Source: UBA3792 sp964426415
GTDB lineage: Bacteria; Bacillota; Clostridia; Christensenellales; CAG-138
Reading direction: 5' to 3'
Length of the DNA: 31,417 bases
Assembly (NCBI GenBank): GCA_964426415.1
Contig: CAYRQM010000020.1
Coordinates: 1-31,417 of the forward strand
Shown here: positions 1-7,735 of the stretch, piece after piece
How positions within the stretch are numbered: the first letter of the stretch is position 1
Layout of the letters: every line of letters begins with the position of its first letter
Position numbers and translations under genes: made by a program
Notes under the pieces: model-generated
Told to the model about the DNA's origin: nothing
Seen by the model: only the letters and a program-made list of their open reading frames with translations
The model's database searches: none

Positions 1-8
1 GCGAAGTT

Positions 9-17
9 TGGTATACT
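9..17 (+). promoter_or_regulatory. Extended -10 promoter for mntP
   Basis: TG at 9-10 followed by TATACT at 12-17 forms an extended -10 box. The -35 region would lie before the window start. Transcription would begin near position 24, so any manganese riboswitch ahead of this promoter cannot be judged here. Confidence 0.6.
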
Positions 18-61
18 AATCGCATTTGAAATGGATGGAGCAGCCTTCGGGCGTGGATGGT

Positions 62-646
62 ATGAACTGGTCGTTTGCATTTTTTCTGAACAGCATTTTA
101 TTGGGCGTCGGGTTTGCGATGGACGCGTTTTCGGTGTCCCTTGCCAATGGCCTGAACGAGCCCAAGATGCGCACCCGCAAGATGTGCGGCGTGGCGGGCA
201 CGTTTGCCGTGTTCCAAGCGTTGATGCCCATGATTGGATGGATTTGCGTGCATACCATCGTGGAACGCTTCTCCGCCTTCGAGAAATTCGTCCCATGGAT
301 CGCGTTCGTGCTGCTGGGGTTCATCGGCGGCAAGATGCTCTATGAGGGCATTCGGAACAAGAACAGCGACGAAGAAAAGCCCAAGGTTGGGTTTTGGGCG
401 CTGATGCTGCAAGGCGTCGCCACCTCGATCGACGCGCTGTCCATCGGGTTCACCATCGCGGAATACGGTTGGCTGATGGCGCTCGTGGCGTCGCTGATCA
501 TCGCGGCAGTGACCTTCCTGCTTTGCATGGGCGGTCTGTACTTGGGCAAGACCTTCGGCACCACGCTGCGCAACAAGGCGCAGATTTTGGGCGGCGCCAT
601 CCTCCTCATCATCGGAATCGAAATCTTAATCATGGGTCTGCTATAA
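62..646 (+). CDS. mntP: Manganese efflux pump MntP (YebN family)
   Basis: This is a 194-residue, almost wholly hydrophobic protein with about six membrane helices, the usual size for MntP. MntP exports Mn(II) from the cytoplasm. Two family signatures are present: MDAFSVSLANG in the first helix and the repeat SIDALSIGF in the second half, each carrying the membrane aspartate expected for metal passage. I chose ATG 62 because it starts directly before the first helix, as in known MntP proteins. In-frame TTG 26 and ATG 35 would add a short non-conserved extension, and the Shine-Dalgarno signal does not decide between them. An extended -10 box lies just upstream. The gene is followed by a thioesterase on the same strand. 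Confidence 0.93.
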   Translation: MNWSFAFFLNSILLGVGFAMDAFSVSLANGLNEPKMRTRKMCGVAGTFAVFQALMPMIGWICVHTIVERFSAFEKFVPWIAFVLLGFIGGKMLYEGIRNKNSDEEKPKVGFWALMLQGVATSIDALSIGFTIAEYGWLMALVASLIIAAVTFLLCMGGLYLGKTFGTTLRNKAQILGGAILLIIGIEILIMGLL

Positions 647-708
647 AAAATGCTCCGCATCCGCGGGGCGAAAACTGTTTGCCTTCCCACGGCACTGTGA
701 GGTTTCAG

Positions 709-1419
709 ATGGATGTATATCAATCGCAAAGCACGCTTTGCAGCGCGCAGGTAGACGCGCATCGCACGCTGCGGCTCTCTGCACTGTTTACGCTGATGCA
801 GGAGGCGGCGTTTGCCCATGCCGAACAGCTTGGCGTGGGCAAGGCGCAAACCCTTGACCGCAACATCCTTTGGGTGGTGGTGCGGCAGGACGTCGAGGTG
901 CTGCGCATGCCGCAATACCTTGAAACCGTTACCTTAACGACGTGGCCCGGGCAGCGCAGGTTTGTTCTGTATCCGCGCTATTTTTGCATCACGGATGCAA
1001 GCGGTCAAGACTGCATTCGCGCGACGACGCTTTGGACGCTCATCGACGGCGACACGCGCAAGTTTGCCGAGCAGGCGGCGCGCGATCTGCCCGTATCGGA
1101 AGCGACGCGCCCACCGCTGTTTCGCGCAATGGCGCCAAGTCCTCTGCCCATTCAGCACACGGCGCCGTTTGTCGTGCCGTATTCCTATTTAGATTTCAAC
1201 GGGCACATGAACAACACGCGCTACTTCGATGTCTGCGAAGATCGCATTGCGCCGCCGCGTGCGGGCAAGCGCCTTTTGCATGTGCGTTCGGAATATGTGA
1301 AAGAGGCGCGATTGGACGAGCAGCTGACCATTGGTTGGGCTTCGGATCAAAACCGCTTCTACTTTGCGGGCGACGCGGCGCAGCGCTGCTTTTCCATCGA
1401 GCTGACCTACGCCGAATAA
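709..1419 (+). CDS. Acyl-ACP thioesterase (FatA/FatB-like)
   Basis: This 236-residue protein matches the bacterial acyl-ACP thioesterase family, which hydrolyses acyl-ACP to free fatty acid in the cytoplasm. The N-terminal hotdog repeat contains the helix LRLSALFTLMQEAAFAHAEQ. The C-terminal repeat carries the active-site stretch DFNGHMNNTRY, with the family's Asp, Asn and His, and a downstream acidic segment FDVCED. A Tyr/Trp-rich strand around TWPGQRRF also fits. ATG 709 is preceded by a GAGG Shine-Dalgarno at about seven bases. The gene follows mntP by 62 bp and may be cotranscribed with it. Chain-length preference cannot be told from sequence. Confidence 0.88.
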   Translation: MDVYQSQSTLCSAQVDAHRTLRLSALFTLMQEAAFAHAEQLGVGKAQTLDRNILWVVVRQDVEVLRMPQYLETVTLTTWPGQRRFVLYPRYFCITDASGQDCIRATTLWTLIDGDTRKFAEQAARDLPVSEATRPPLFRAMAPSPLPIQHTAPFVVPYSYLDFNGHMNNTRYFDVCEDRIAPPRAGKRLLHVRSEYVKEARLDEQLTIGWASDQNRFYFAGDAAQRCFSIELTYAE

Positions 1420-1477
1420 CCGATTTTGCCGCACCTGCATACGATACCTCGAGAACTTACGCATATGAGGTGGTTGT

Positions 1478-2251
1478 ATGGTGGCGGAGAGCATCAAGGG
1501 TGTGCTGATCCCGTTTTTGGGCACGACAATCGGCGCGGCTGGCGTGTTTTTTATGAAGCGGACGCTGAACGAACAGCTGCAGCTTGCGTTGAACGGCTTT
1601 GCGGCGGGTGTCATGGTGGCGGCGAGCATTTGGAGCTTGCTCATTCCCGCGTTGGAAGGCGCGCAGGCGATGGGGCGCTTTGCATTTGTGCCCGCAACCG
1701 TTGGGTTCTTTGTCGGCATTTTTGCGCTGCTGCTTTTGGATCAGTCCGTGTCGCGTTTGGGCGTCGTGGCAAACAGCCAAAGCAACACCCGCAAAAGCAC
1801 GGTCATGCTGGTGCTGGCGGTGGCGCTGCACAACATTCCCGAAGGCATGGCAGTCGGCGTGGCGTATGCCGGGCTGCTGGTGGGCAGCCCGCAGATTACG
1901 TTGGCAGGCGCATTGTCGCTTGCAATCGGCATCGGCATCCAAAATTTTCCCGAAGGCGCCATCGTGTCCATGCCGCTTCGGGCAGAGGGCATGTCCAAAT
2001 GGAATGCGTTTGGCTGCGGCGTGGCGTCGGGCGTTGTAGAGCCGATCGCCGCCGTGTTGACCATCCTGCTGGCAGGGCTGGTCGTGCCGATTCTGCCCTA
2101 TCTGTTGAGCTTCGCGGCGGGCGCCATGTGCTACGTCGTGGCGGTTGAGCTGCTGCCGCCGCTGTGCATCGGCAAGCGTCCAAATTGGGGAATGTTGTTG
2201 GTTTTTGTGGGGTTTGGCGTCATGATGGGGCTGGACATCGCACTTGGATAA
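1478..2251 (+). CDS. ZIP family metal transporter (ZupT/GufA-like)
   Basis: This 257-residue integral membrane protein has about eight helices and both ZIP metal-site motifs: HNIPEG in helix IV and NFPEG in helix V. The first is the standard His/Asn/Glu site. In the second the usual His is replaced by Asn, a variation seen in GufA-like members. ZIP proteins import Zn(II), Fe(II) or Mn(II) into the cytoplasm, and the substrate here is not certain. A GAGGTGG Shine-Dalgarno sits just before ATG 1478. The gene is on the same strand as mntP, so this corner holds both a metal exporter and a probable importer. A clear terminator follows. Confidence 0.9.
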   Translation: MVAESIKGVLIPFLGTTIGAAGVFFMKRTLNEQLQLALNGFAAGVMVAASIWSLLIPALEGAQAMGRFAFVPATVGFFVGIFALLLLDQSVSRLGVVANSQSNTRKSTVMLVLAVALHNIPEGMAVGVAYAGLLVGSPQITLAGALSLAIGIGIQNFPEGAIVSMPLRAEGMSKWNAFGCGVASGVVEPIAAVLTILLAGLVVPILPYLLSFAAGAMCYVVAVELLPPLCIGKRPNWGMLLVFVGFGVMMGLDIALG

Positions 2252-2258
2252 ATCAAAA

Positions 2259-2290
2259 ACGGGGCGCATCTAAGCGTCCCGTTGCTTTTT
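2259..2290 (+). terminator. Rho-independent terminator of the ZIP transporter gene
   Basis: A 9-bp stem (2259-2267 with 2274-2282, one G-U pair) and a six-base loop are followed by TTGCTTTTT. It lies eight bases after the stop codon. Confidence 0.85.
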
Positions 2291-2309
2291 CAAATTGTGT
2301 GCAGCATGG

Positions 2310-2384
2310 GCGGGCGGATGGTATCCGCCCCTACGGAATTAGGGCGATATTAGCGTTCCTTTTCCAAAAAGCGTTTAAGCGGGT
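2310..2384 (+). repeat. 75-bp repeat with GGGCGGAT hairpin, copy 1
   Basis: This is the first of two direct copies 262 bp apart; the other is at 2572-2646. The two align without gaps and differ at about six positions. Each begins with a perfect hairpin, GGGCGGAT-GGT-ATCCGCCC (2312-2330 here), followed by CCCTACGGAATTAGGGCGATAT. The stretch 2252-2770 holds no convincing gene. It contains the terminator above, these repeats, inverted pieces of a second repeat family, and the lysS terminator. Confidence 0.85.
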
Positions 2385-2408
2385 GTTCCGATGAAAATGT
2401 CAATCACT

Positions 2409-2520
2409 CCGCGTGTTTTCCGTACCCCCGTTGTCATTCTGACGTTGTAGGGGCGGATTTGATCCGCCAGCTGTGTGCCGCTTGCGTGCGAGATCCTTCG
2501 GCTTTGCCGCAGGATGACAG
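2409..2520 (-). repeat. Inverted, interrupted copy of the TGTCATCCTGA element
   Basis: Read on the minus strand, 2480-2520 matches the left half of the 75-bp palindromic element found twice near 20.7-21.0 kb. Positions 2429-2444 match its right end (CGTCAGAATGACAACG), and 2409-2428 matches the flank beyond it. Between the halves lies a GGCGGAT-type hairpin (2452-2468, opposite orientation to its neighbours), flanked by CCCTAC. So a copy of one repeat family sits inside, or has replaced the centre of, a copy of the other. Confidence 0.75.
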
Positions 2521-2571
2521 ATGGAGCGTTATTTTGCGTTCCTATTCGTATGGATATGTGCGCCAAACTCG

Positions 2572-2646
2572 GCGGGCGGATGGTATCCGCCCCTACGGAA
2601 TTAGGGCGATATTTGCGTTCCTATCCCGAAAAGCGTGTACGCGGGT
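2572..2646 (+). repeat. 75-bp repeat with GGGCGGAT hairpin, copy 2
   Basis: This is the second copy of the 75-bp direct repeat, with its hairpin at 2574-2592. Its right part (CGAAAAGCGTGTACGCGG) is the reverse complement of the flanking sequence of the repeats near 20.82 and 21.07 kb. This shows that the two gene-free regions share more than the hairpins. Confidence 0.85.
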
Positions 2647-2729
2647 TGCCCGCAAAAGGTTGCAGCATAGCGAAAAGCATAACGTCCGCGCAAAGAAGGG
2701 CGTAGCCGAACCAAGCGAGTACATAGTGA

Positions 2730-2754
2730 CGAAAGGAGCGGCAAGCGCCGCTCC
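2730..2754 (-). terminator. Terminator of the dusB-greA-lysS operon
   Basis: A perfect 8-bp stem, GGAGCGGC with GCCGCTCC (2735-2742 with 2747-2754), closes a four-base loop. On the minus strand a short TTTC follows. It lies 16 bp beyond the lysS stop. The T tract is short, so termination may be incomplete. Confidence 0.65.
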
Positions 2755-2770
2755 TTGGGTGTTTTGATAA

Positions 2771-4699
2771 TTAGTACAGCTTTGCGCCGGCGGGGATGTG
2801 GGGATCGAGCAGCAGCAGATGCAGCCGCTCTTCGCCGTTTTCGTGATGGACGGCGGAAATGAGCATCCCGCAGGAATCAATGCCCATCATGGTGCGGGGC
2901 GGCAGGTTGGTGATGGCGACGCAGGTTTTGCCAATCAGCTCCTCCGGCTCATAGTACCCGTGAATGCCGCTGAGGATGGTGCGATCCGTGTCGGTGCCGT
3001 CATCCAGCGTGAACTGCAACAGCTTTTTGGACTTTTTGACGGCGACGCAGTCCTTGACTTTGACGACGCGGAAATCGGACTTTGCAAAGGTGTCAAAATC
3101 GACGTCGTCCGCAAACAGCGGCTCGATCTGCACGTTGGAAAAGTCGATGGGCGCTTCGGAAACGGGCGCTTCGGCTTCGATCTTTTTGCTGCCGCCCTGC
3201 GGTTTCATCGTCGGGAACAGCAGAATGTCGCGGATGGTGGGCGCGTCGGTTAAGAGCATGCACATGCGGTCGATGCCGATGCCCACGCCGCCCATGGGCG
3301 GCATGCCGTATTCCATGGCAAGCATGAAATCCTCGTCGATGCGCATGGCTTCGTCGTCGCCCTTGGCGCGTTCCTGCGCCTGCTGAACGAAGCGATTGCG
3401 CTGGTCGATGGGGTCGTTCAGCTCGGTATACGCATTGGCGTACTCATGCCCGTTGATGAACAGCTCGAACCGTTCGGTGATCTCTTTAGAGCCCTTTTTG
3501 AACTTGGTCAGCGGCGAATTCTCAACCGGATAGTCGGTGATGAAGGTGGGCTGCATCAGCTTTGCTTCGACAAACGCGTCGAACAGCGCCACCAGCACCT
3601 TGCCGCGAGTGGCGGTTGCGTCCTTCAGCTCGACGTTTAACGCCTTGGCAATCGCCCGCGCTTCTTCGTCGGTATCGCAGCCCAAAATGTCCTTTTGGGT
3701 ATACTTTTGCACCGCTTCATTCATTGTCATGCGGGCAAACGGCGGCGTCAGGTCGATGGGCGTGCCTTGGTAGGTGATGGCGGTGGTGCCGTTGACCAGC
3801 TTGCAGCAGCGCACGAACAGCGACTCGCAAAGATCCATGATGCCGTACAGATCGGTGTAGGCTTGGTAAATCTCGACCGTGGTAAATTCGGGATTGTGGG
3901 TGGCGTCCATGCCCTCGTTGCGGAACAGCCGTCCCACCTCGTACACGCGCTCCAAGCCGCCCACGATGCACATTTTGAGGTGCAGCTCGGTGGCGATGCG
4001 CAGGTACATATCGATGTCCAGCGTGTTGTGGTGCGTGACAAACGGGCGCGCAGCGGCGCCGCTCGCAACGGTGTTCAGCACGGGCGTTTCCACCTCGATG
4101 AAGCCCTGTGCGTCCAAGGTGCGGCGCAGCTCTGCCACGATGGCACTGCGCTTGCGGAACGTGTCTCGCACCTCAGCGTTCATGAACAGATCGACAAACC
4201 GCTGCCGATAGCGCAGGTCGGTGTCCTTCAGCCCATGATACTTTTCGGGCAGCGGACGCAGCGACTTGGCAAGCAGCGCGATCTCGGTGGTGTGGATGGA
4301 CACTTCGCCCGTGCGCGTCTTGAACACGAAGCCCTTGACGCCCACGATGTCGCCGATGTCGTACGTCTTAAAAGCGGCGTAGGATTCTTCGCCTACGTCG
4401 TCACGACGAATATAGAATTGGATTTCGCCCATGCCGTCCAGCAGATGGCAGAAGCTCGCCTTGCCCATGATGCGCTTGGACATCATGCGGCCCGCAACGG
4501 ACACTTCCTTGCCCTCCAGCGCGTCATAGTCGGCAACGATTTGCGCGCTGTGGTGGGTCTGCGGATAGGTCGTGACCTCGAATGGGTCGTGTCCTGCTGC
4601 GCGAAGCGCCGAAAGCTTGTCCCTGCGGATTTGCAAAAGCTCGGAAAGCTGCTCTGCCGTCAAGTCTTGTGGCGTGGCGGGAGTGGTAGAATCTTCCAT
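2771..4699 (-). CDS. lysS: Lysyl-tRNA synthetase with C-terminal tRNA-binding domain
   Basis: This 642-residue class II synthetase charges tRNA-Lys. An N-terminal OB-fold anticodon-binding domain (about 65-160) is followed by the catalytic domain. Motif 2 is FRNEGMDATHNPEF and motif 3 is GIGIDRMCML. After a Lys/Glu/Ala-rich linker, residues 540-642 form an EMAPII/Trbp111-like OB fold of the type found at the C-terminus of MetRS. It includes SDFRVVKVKDC and a final MLISAVHHENGEERL. A plain bacterial LysRS is about 490-500 residues, so this is an appended tRNA-binding domain. ATG 4699 has a GGAG site and lies 11 bp after greA, so the pair is cotranscribed. Confidence 0.96.
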   Translation of the reverse strand: MEDSTTPATPQDLTAEQLSELLQIRRDKLSALRAAGHDPFEVTTYPQTHHSAQIVADYDALEGKEVSVAGRMMSKRIMGKASFCHLLDGMGEIQFYIRRDDVGEESYAAFKTYDIGDIVGVKGFVFKTRTGEVSIHTTEIALLAKSLRPLPEKYHGLKDTDLRYRQRFVDLFMNAEVRDTFRKRSAIVAELRRTLDAQGFIEVETPVLNTVASGAAARPFVTHHNTLDIDMYLRIATELHLKMCIVGGLERVYEVGRLFRNEGMDATHNPEFTTVEIYQAYTDLYGIMDLCESLFVRCCKLVNGTTAITYQGTPIDLTPPFARMTMNEAVQKYTQKDILGCDTDEEARAIAKALNVELKDATATRGKVLVALFDAFVEAKLMQPTFITDYPVENSPLTKFKKGSKEITERFELFINGHEYANAYTELNDPIDQRNRFVQQAQERAKGDDEAMRIDEDFMLAMEYGMPPMGGVGIGIDRMCMLLTDAPTIRDILLFPTMKPQGGSKKIEAEAPVSEAPIDFSNVQIEPLFADDVDFDTFAKSDFRVVKVKDCVAVKKSKKLLQFTLDDGTDTDRTILSGIHGYYEPEELIGKTCVAITNLPPRTMMGIDSCGMLISAVHHENGEERLHLLLLDPHIPAGAKLY

Positions 4700-4710
4700 C
4701 GGATGCTCCG

Positions 4711-5181
4711 TTACTTGCCGATTGCCACGATCTCGTAGTGAATCGTGCCGCCCGGGGTGACGACCGAAACGGTGTCGCCCGTCGTCTTGCCCAGCAGCGC
4801 GGCGCCGATGGGAGAATCGTTGGAAATTTTGCCCTGCATCGGATTGACTGCCGCAGAACCGACCAGTTCAAAGACGCACTCGACGCCGTCGTCGGCTTTG
4901 CGCACGGTGACCTTGGAGCCCATATTGACCTTGTCGGCGCTCAATGTGCTGTGGTCGATGATCTTTGCTGCGCGCAGCTCGTTTTCCAAGGTGGCGATGT
5001 CGTATTCGTTCTTCGCCTGCTCGTTCTTCGCCGCGTCGTATTCCGCGTTCTCGCTCAAATCGCCGAATCCACGGGCGATCTTTAACATATCCGCGATCTC
5101 TAAGGTGCGTGCACCCTTGAGGTATTCGAGATGCTCCTTGCGCTTTTCAAATTCTTCTTGTGTCAGCCAAATTTCTGCCAT
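4711..5181 (-). CDS. greA: Transcription elongation factor GreA
   Basis: This 156-residue protein (typical GreA is about 158) stimulates RNA cleavage by backtracked RNA polymerase. The N-terminal coiled coil carries the acidic tip in GDLSENAEYDAAK, whose Asp and Glu reach the polymerase active site. The C-terminal FKBP-like domain ends with the family motifs SPIGAALLGKTTGD and GGTIHYEI. ATG 5181 is preceded by AAGGAGAT at a good distance. Upstream in-frame starts would add 12 residues and lose this ribosome site. It sits between dusB and lysS, an order common in Clostridia, and has its own consensus promoter. Confidence 0.97.
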   Translation of the reverse strand: MAEIWLTQEEFEKRKEHLEYLKGARTLEIADMLKIARGFGDLSENAEYDAAKNEQAKNEYDIATLENELRAAKIIDHSTLSADKVNMGSKVTVRKADDGVECVFELVGSAAVNPMQGKISNDSPIGAALLGKTTGDTVSVVTPGGTIHYEIVAIGK

Positions 5182-5220
5182 GTCGGTATCTCCTTTTTGC
5201 TGTTCCTTGGGAATCACTTC

Positions 5221-5249
5221 ATTATATTGTTTCGACTATCAACTGTCAA
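5221..5249 (-). promoter_or_regulatory. Perfect consensus sigma-A promoter for greA-lysS
   Basis: On the minus strand TTGACA (5244-5249), a 17-bp spacer and TATAAT (5221-5226) match both consensus boxes exactly. The -35 box is just outside the dusB stop-codon side of the dusB-greA gap, and the spacer covers the dusB stop. This allows greA and lysS to be expressed independently of dusB. Confidence 0.85.
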
Positions 5250-6180
5250 GCAGGAAAAACCGCAGTTGTTCCAGACTTTCGACCTGATTGACCTGCACCC
5301 GAAGCCGTGCGGCGTCGTGCATGCCGCGCAGATAAAAGGGCATATGCTTGCGCAGCTCGATCAGCCCATGTTCGCCCTTTTCGGACAAAATGCGCACCGC
5401 GTGGGCGTACGCCAGCGCACGCTGCGCCCGTTCGGTGGGGCGCGTATAGGGAATGCCCGCAATCGCCGACTTGATTTCGGCAAAAATCCACGGCCGTCCC
5501 AGCGCGCCGCGGCCCACCATGACGCCGTCGCAGCCGGTCTCCTTTTGCATTGCCAACGCGGAGGCGCCGTCCGTCACGTCGCCGTTGCCAATGACGGGGA
5601 TGTCCACCGCCGCCTTGACCGCCGCGATGCAGGCGCGATCCGCCTTGCCGCCGTATTGCTGCACGCGGGTGCGCGCATGGATGGTGAGCGCCGCCGCGCC
5701 GTTATCCTGCACGATGCGGGCAAAGGCGCACGCGGTATCGTCTTCCCACCCCTTGCGAAACTTGACCGTCACAGGCACGGGCGACGCCGTACAGACGGCA
5801 TGGATGATGCGCCCTGCCAAGGCGGGCGTTCGCATCAAGGCGCTGCCGTCGCCGTTTGCCACAACCTTTTGCGCGGGACAGCCCATGTTGAGGTCGATGC
5901 AGGCAAGGCGGCTGCCCAACACGTCCGCCACCATGCGCGCCGCGTCCGCCAAGACGGCAGGCTCATGCCCAAACAGCTGCACCGCGACATTCGTTTCGTC
6001 GTCGCCAAGCTGCAGGTAGGATTCGGTTCGCAGGTTGCCATAAGAAAGCCCCTTGGCGCTGATCATCTCGGTACAGGTGCGATCACAGCCAAAGGACGTA
6101 CAAAGCGCACGATATGCCACATCGGTGTAGCCCGCCATGGGGGCGAGCAGGACGGGAAAGGCGGAATAGAATGGATCCAT
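5239..6180 (-). CDS. dusB: tRNA-dihydrouridine synthase, DusB family
   Basis: This 313-residue FMN-dependent TIM-barrel enzyme reduces specific uridines in tRNA to dihydrouridine. Visible signatures are LLAPMAGYTDVAYR near the start, the active-site NMGCPAQKV with its catalytic Cys, the tRNA/FMN strand TIHARTR, GNGDV, and the phosphate-binding MVGRGALGRPWIF. The length is normal. It starts four bases after the preceding membrane-protein gene and has only a weak ribosome site, so translation is probably coupled. The synteny with greA and lysS supports the DusB assignment. Confidence 0.95.
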   Translation of the reverse strand: MDPFYSAFPVLLAPMAGYTDVAYRALCTSFGCDRTCTEMISAKGLSYGNLRTESYLQLGDDETNVAVQLFGHEPAVLADAARMVADVLGSRLACIDLNMGCPAQKVVANGDGSALMRTPALAGRIIHAVCTASPVPVTVKFRKGWEDDTACAFARIVQDNGAAALTIHARTRVQQYGGKADRACIAAVKAAVDIPVIGNGDVTDGASALAMQKETGCDGVMVGRGALGRPWIFAEIKSAIAGIPYTRPTERAQRALAYAHAVRILSEKGEHGLIELRKHMPFYLRGMHDAARLRVQVNQVESLEQLRFFLLDS

Positions 6181-6184
6181 GACT

Positions 6185-6847
6185 TTATGGGGCAGGCGTC
6201 GCCGTCACGCTTGGCGTCGGGCTTGCCGTGGGCGTCGCCGTGGCGGCAGGAATCGGATCGGCATACGGGTCGGCAGTGTGGGCAGGCTCGACCGCAGGGT
6301 TCAGCTCGAGCAATTCGATGCGGGCGATGAGCCAGCGTCCGTCCTGCTGGGTGAGATACAGGCGATATTTGGCGGGCATCCACGTGGGAATCTCGGCGGA
6401 CGCCGCTTCGCTGCCCGTGACCTTGATGGAGCGAATGACCTCGATGACGTCGACATACGCGTTGAACTGCCACGGGTACAGATGCATTTTGGACACGGTG
6501 AGGCTGTAGTCGTAGGAGGAGATCGTCATGCCCGCATAGGGTGCGGCGGATTGCTCCCGCTGCGCGGCGTCCTCGGACAAGCACGCGGTGGTGAGATATG
6601 CGGCAAGGTCGGGGACTTCGCCGTCTTGCAGGATGCATGCGGCGCGCAGGCTCATGCCCTCGTTGACAAGGATGTAGGCGTTGCTGAGCCGTGCCGTCGT
6701 CACAAACGCCAAGCCGCAAATGCCCACGATGACCAAAACAAGCAGCAGCGTGCGCATGAAAAAGAACAGTGTGCGCCGCGTTGCCGAAAGGCTGCGCAGC
6801 GCCGCACGCGTGGCGCGTATCTGTTCTGCCGATTGCTTCTTTGCCAT
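6185..6847 (-). CDS. Single-pass membrane protein with Thr/Pro-rich tail, unknown function
   Basis: I do not recognise a family. The 220-residue protein has a basic cytoplasmic N-terminus (about 30 residues) and one strong membrane helix (about 32-55, LLLVLVIVGICGLAFV). An extracytoplasmic region of about 140 residues has a WLIARIELLEL strand near its end. The C-terminus is a low-complexity tail of Ala, Thr, Pro and Ser (about 195-220). The extracytoplasmic part resembles in layout the small NTF2-like or DUF4829-type secreted domains of Clostridia, but I cannot confirm that. ATG 6847 follows an excellent GGAGGAG site. It is the first gene of the dusB operon. Confidence 0.75.
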   Translation of the reverse strand: MAKKQSAEQIRATRAALRSLSATRRTLFFFMRTLLLVLVIVGICGLAFVTTARLSNAYILVNEGMSLRAACILQDGEVPDLAAYLTTACLSEDAAQREQSAAPYAGMTISSYDYSLTVSKMHLYPWQFNAYVDVIEVIRSIKVTGSEAASAEIPTWMPAKYRLYLTQQDGRWLIARIELLELNPAVEPAHTADPYADPIPAATATPTASPTPSVTATPAP

Positions 6848-6867
6848 AGCTCCTCCAAGTGCCACCT

Positions 6868-6896
6868 ATTATAGCATACCTGTGTACGCATTTCAA
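6868..6896 (-). promoter_or_regulatory. Promoter of the membrane protein-dusB operon
   Basis: On the minus strand TTGAAA (6891-6896), a 17-bp spacer and TATAAT (6868-6873) form a strong sigma-A promoter, about 20 bp before the start codon. Confidence 0.85.
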
Positions 6897-6964
6897 GGAA
6901 TGGAAACGGAACTTTTGCGCCCGCGTTTTGTCGCAAGCGTGGGCGGTTCCGAAGGTTTTGTGCG

Positions 6965-7001
6965 AAAAAACCGCCGACGGCGCATCGGGCGCTGCGGCGG
7001 T
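6965..7001 (-). terminator. Terminator of the ireB-ruvX-DUF1292 operon
   Basis: On the minus strand ACCGCCG pairs with CGGCGGT, with an inner GCGC/GCGC stem, followed by six T residues. It lies just downstream of the DUF1292 stop. Confidence 0.85.
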
Positions 7002-7022
7002 CACGGCATGGGGCGCAAAACG

Positions 7023-7304
7023 CTATTCGTCCTCGCCGTCTGCCATTTCGTCCAGTATGGAAAGGAATTCGTTGAACACTTCGTCCAAGAGAATTTCGTT
7101 TTCGATGGGCTTGAAGATTTCGCCGTCGGGCGCTTTGACAATCTCCAGCAAAACGACCTCGTCTTCGCCCGCGAAATCGACCTCGCTGACGGGCAGCAGC
7201 GCCGCATAGCGCTTTTTTTCGTAGTCGAAGGTGGCGACGCAGTCGAACTCGACCTCGTTGCCTTCTTCGTCGATGAGGGTGACCAAAGTATCTTGTTCTT
7301 CCAT
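7023..7304 (-). CDS. DUF1292 family protein (YrzB-like)
   Basis: This 93-residue, strongly acidic cytoplasmic protein matches DUF1292. It opens with VTLIDEEGNEVEFDCVATFDYEKKRYAALLP, shown here as consecutive short motifs VTLIDEEGNEVEF and YEKKRYAALLP. It continues with DEVVLLEI and ends in an acidic tail. The biochemical role is unknown. It is almost always encoded after ireB and ruvX, as it is here. The start has an AAGGAG site and lies 11 bp after the ruvX stop, so it is the last gene of the operon. Confidence 0.92.
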   Translation of the reverse strand: MEEQDTLVTLIDEEGNEVEFDCVATFDYEKKRYAALLPVSEVDFAGEDEVVLLEIVKAPDGEIFKPIENEILLDEVFNEFLSILDEMADGEDE

Positions 7305-7315
7305 CTGATGCTCCT

Positions 7316-7735
7316 TTATGCGTTGGGGTGGGAATCCATCCAGCCTTGCAGGATGATGACCGCTGCCATCTTGTCGATGACCTTTTTTTGCTTGCTGCGG
7401 GACACGTCCGCCTCTAACAGCACGCGACGCGCCGCCATGGTGGTGAGACGTTCGTCAAAGTAGACCAACTCGCCGTCCCATTCCTTTTGGATGGACGCAG
7501 CGAAGCGCTGCACCTTCTCGCCCTGCTCGCCGATGGTGCCGTTCATGTTTTTGGGAAGCCCCAACAGCAGCCGACACGGCGCGTATCGGGCAAGCATCGC
7601 CACGATGTACGCGACGTCCTTTTTGGTGCTTTCCGTGCGCCAATAGGTCTCTAACCCTTGCGCCGTGATGCCCAGCGCGTCGGACACCGCGACGCCGATG
7701 CGCCGATCGCCCACGTCCAATGCCAACGTGCGCAT
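7316..7735 (-). CDS. ruvX: RuvX/YqgF RNase H-fold nuclease
   Basis: This 139-residue protein has the full family pattern: LALDVGDRRIGVAVSD with the first catalytic Asp, LLGLPKNMNGT, FDERLTT and the C-terminal DKMAAVIILQGW, with the last acidic residue. Members are RNase H-fold nucleases linked to 16S rRNA 5'-end maturation and to Holliday-junction resolution; which role applies here cannot be decided. The start codon overlaps the ireB stop as TGATG, so translation is coupled. Length is typical. Confidence 0.95.
   Translation of the reverse strand: MRTLALDVGDRRIGVAVSDALGITAQGLETYWRTESTKKDVAYIVAMLARYAPCRLLLGLPKNMNGTIGEQGEKVQRFAASIQKEWDGELVYFDERLTTMAARRVLLEADVSRSKQKKVIDKMAAVIILQGWMDSHPNA

Noticed and set aside
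1..61. Mn-sensing yybP-ykoY riboswitch before mntP
   Set aside because: The visible -10 box leaves under 40 nt of leader, and anything further upstream is outside the window.
652..669. GCTCCGC/GCGGGGC hairpin after mntP as a terminator
   Set aside because: The stem is short with a wobble pair, and no T tract follows; mntP and the thioesterase may be cotranscribed.
394..708. N-terminal extension of the thioesterase frame inside mntP
   Set aside because: It is the out-of-frame reading of mntP. The thioesterase family start and the ribosome site are at 709.
2164..2767. Several short plus-strand reading frames in the 2.25-2.77 kb gap
   Set aside because: They run through the palindromic repeats, have no ribosome sites and share peptide fragments only because the repeats recur.
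3695..4738. Long plus-strand frame opposite lysS, and similar long frames opposite other genes
   Set aside because: They are codon-bias shadows in GC-rich DNA: His/Arg/Val-rich, with no recognisable domains or ribosome sites.
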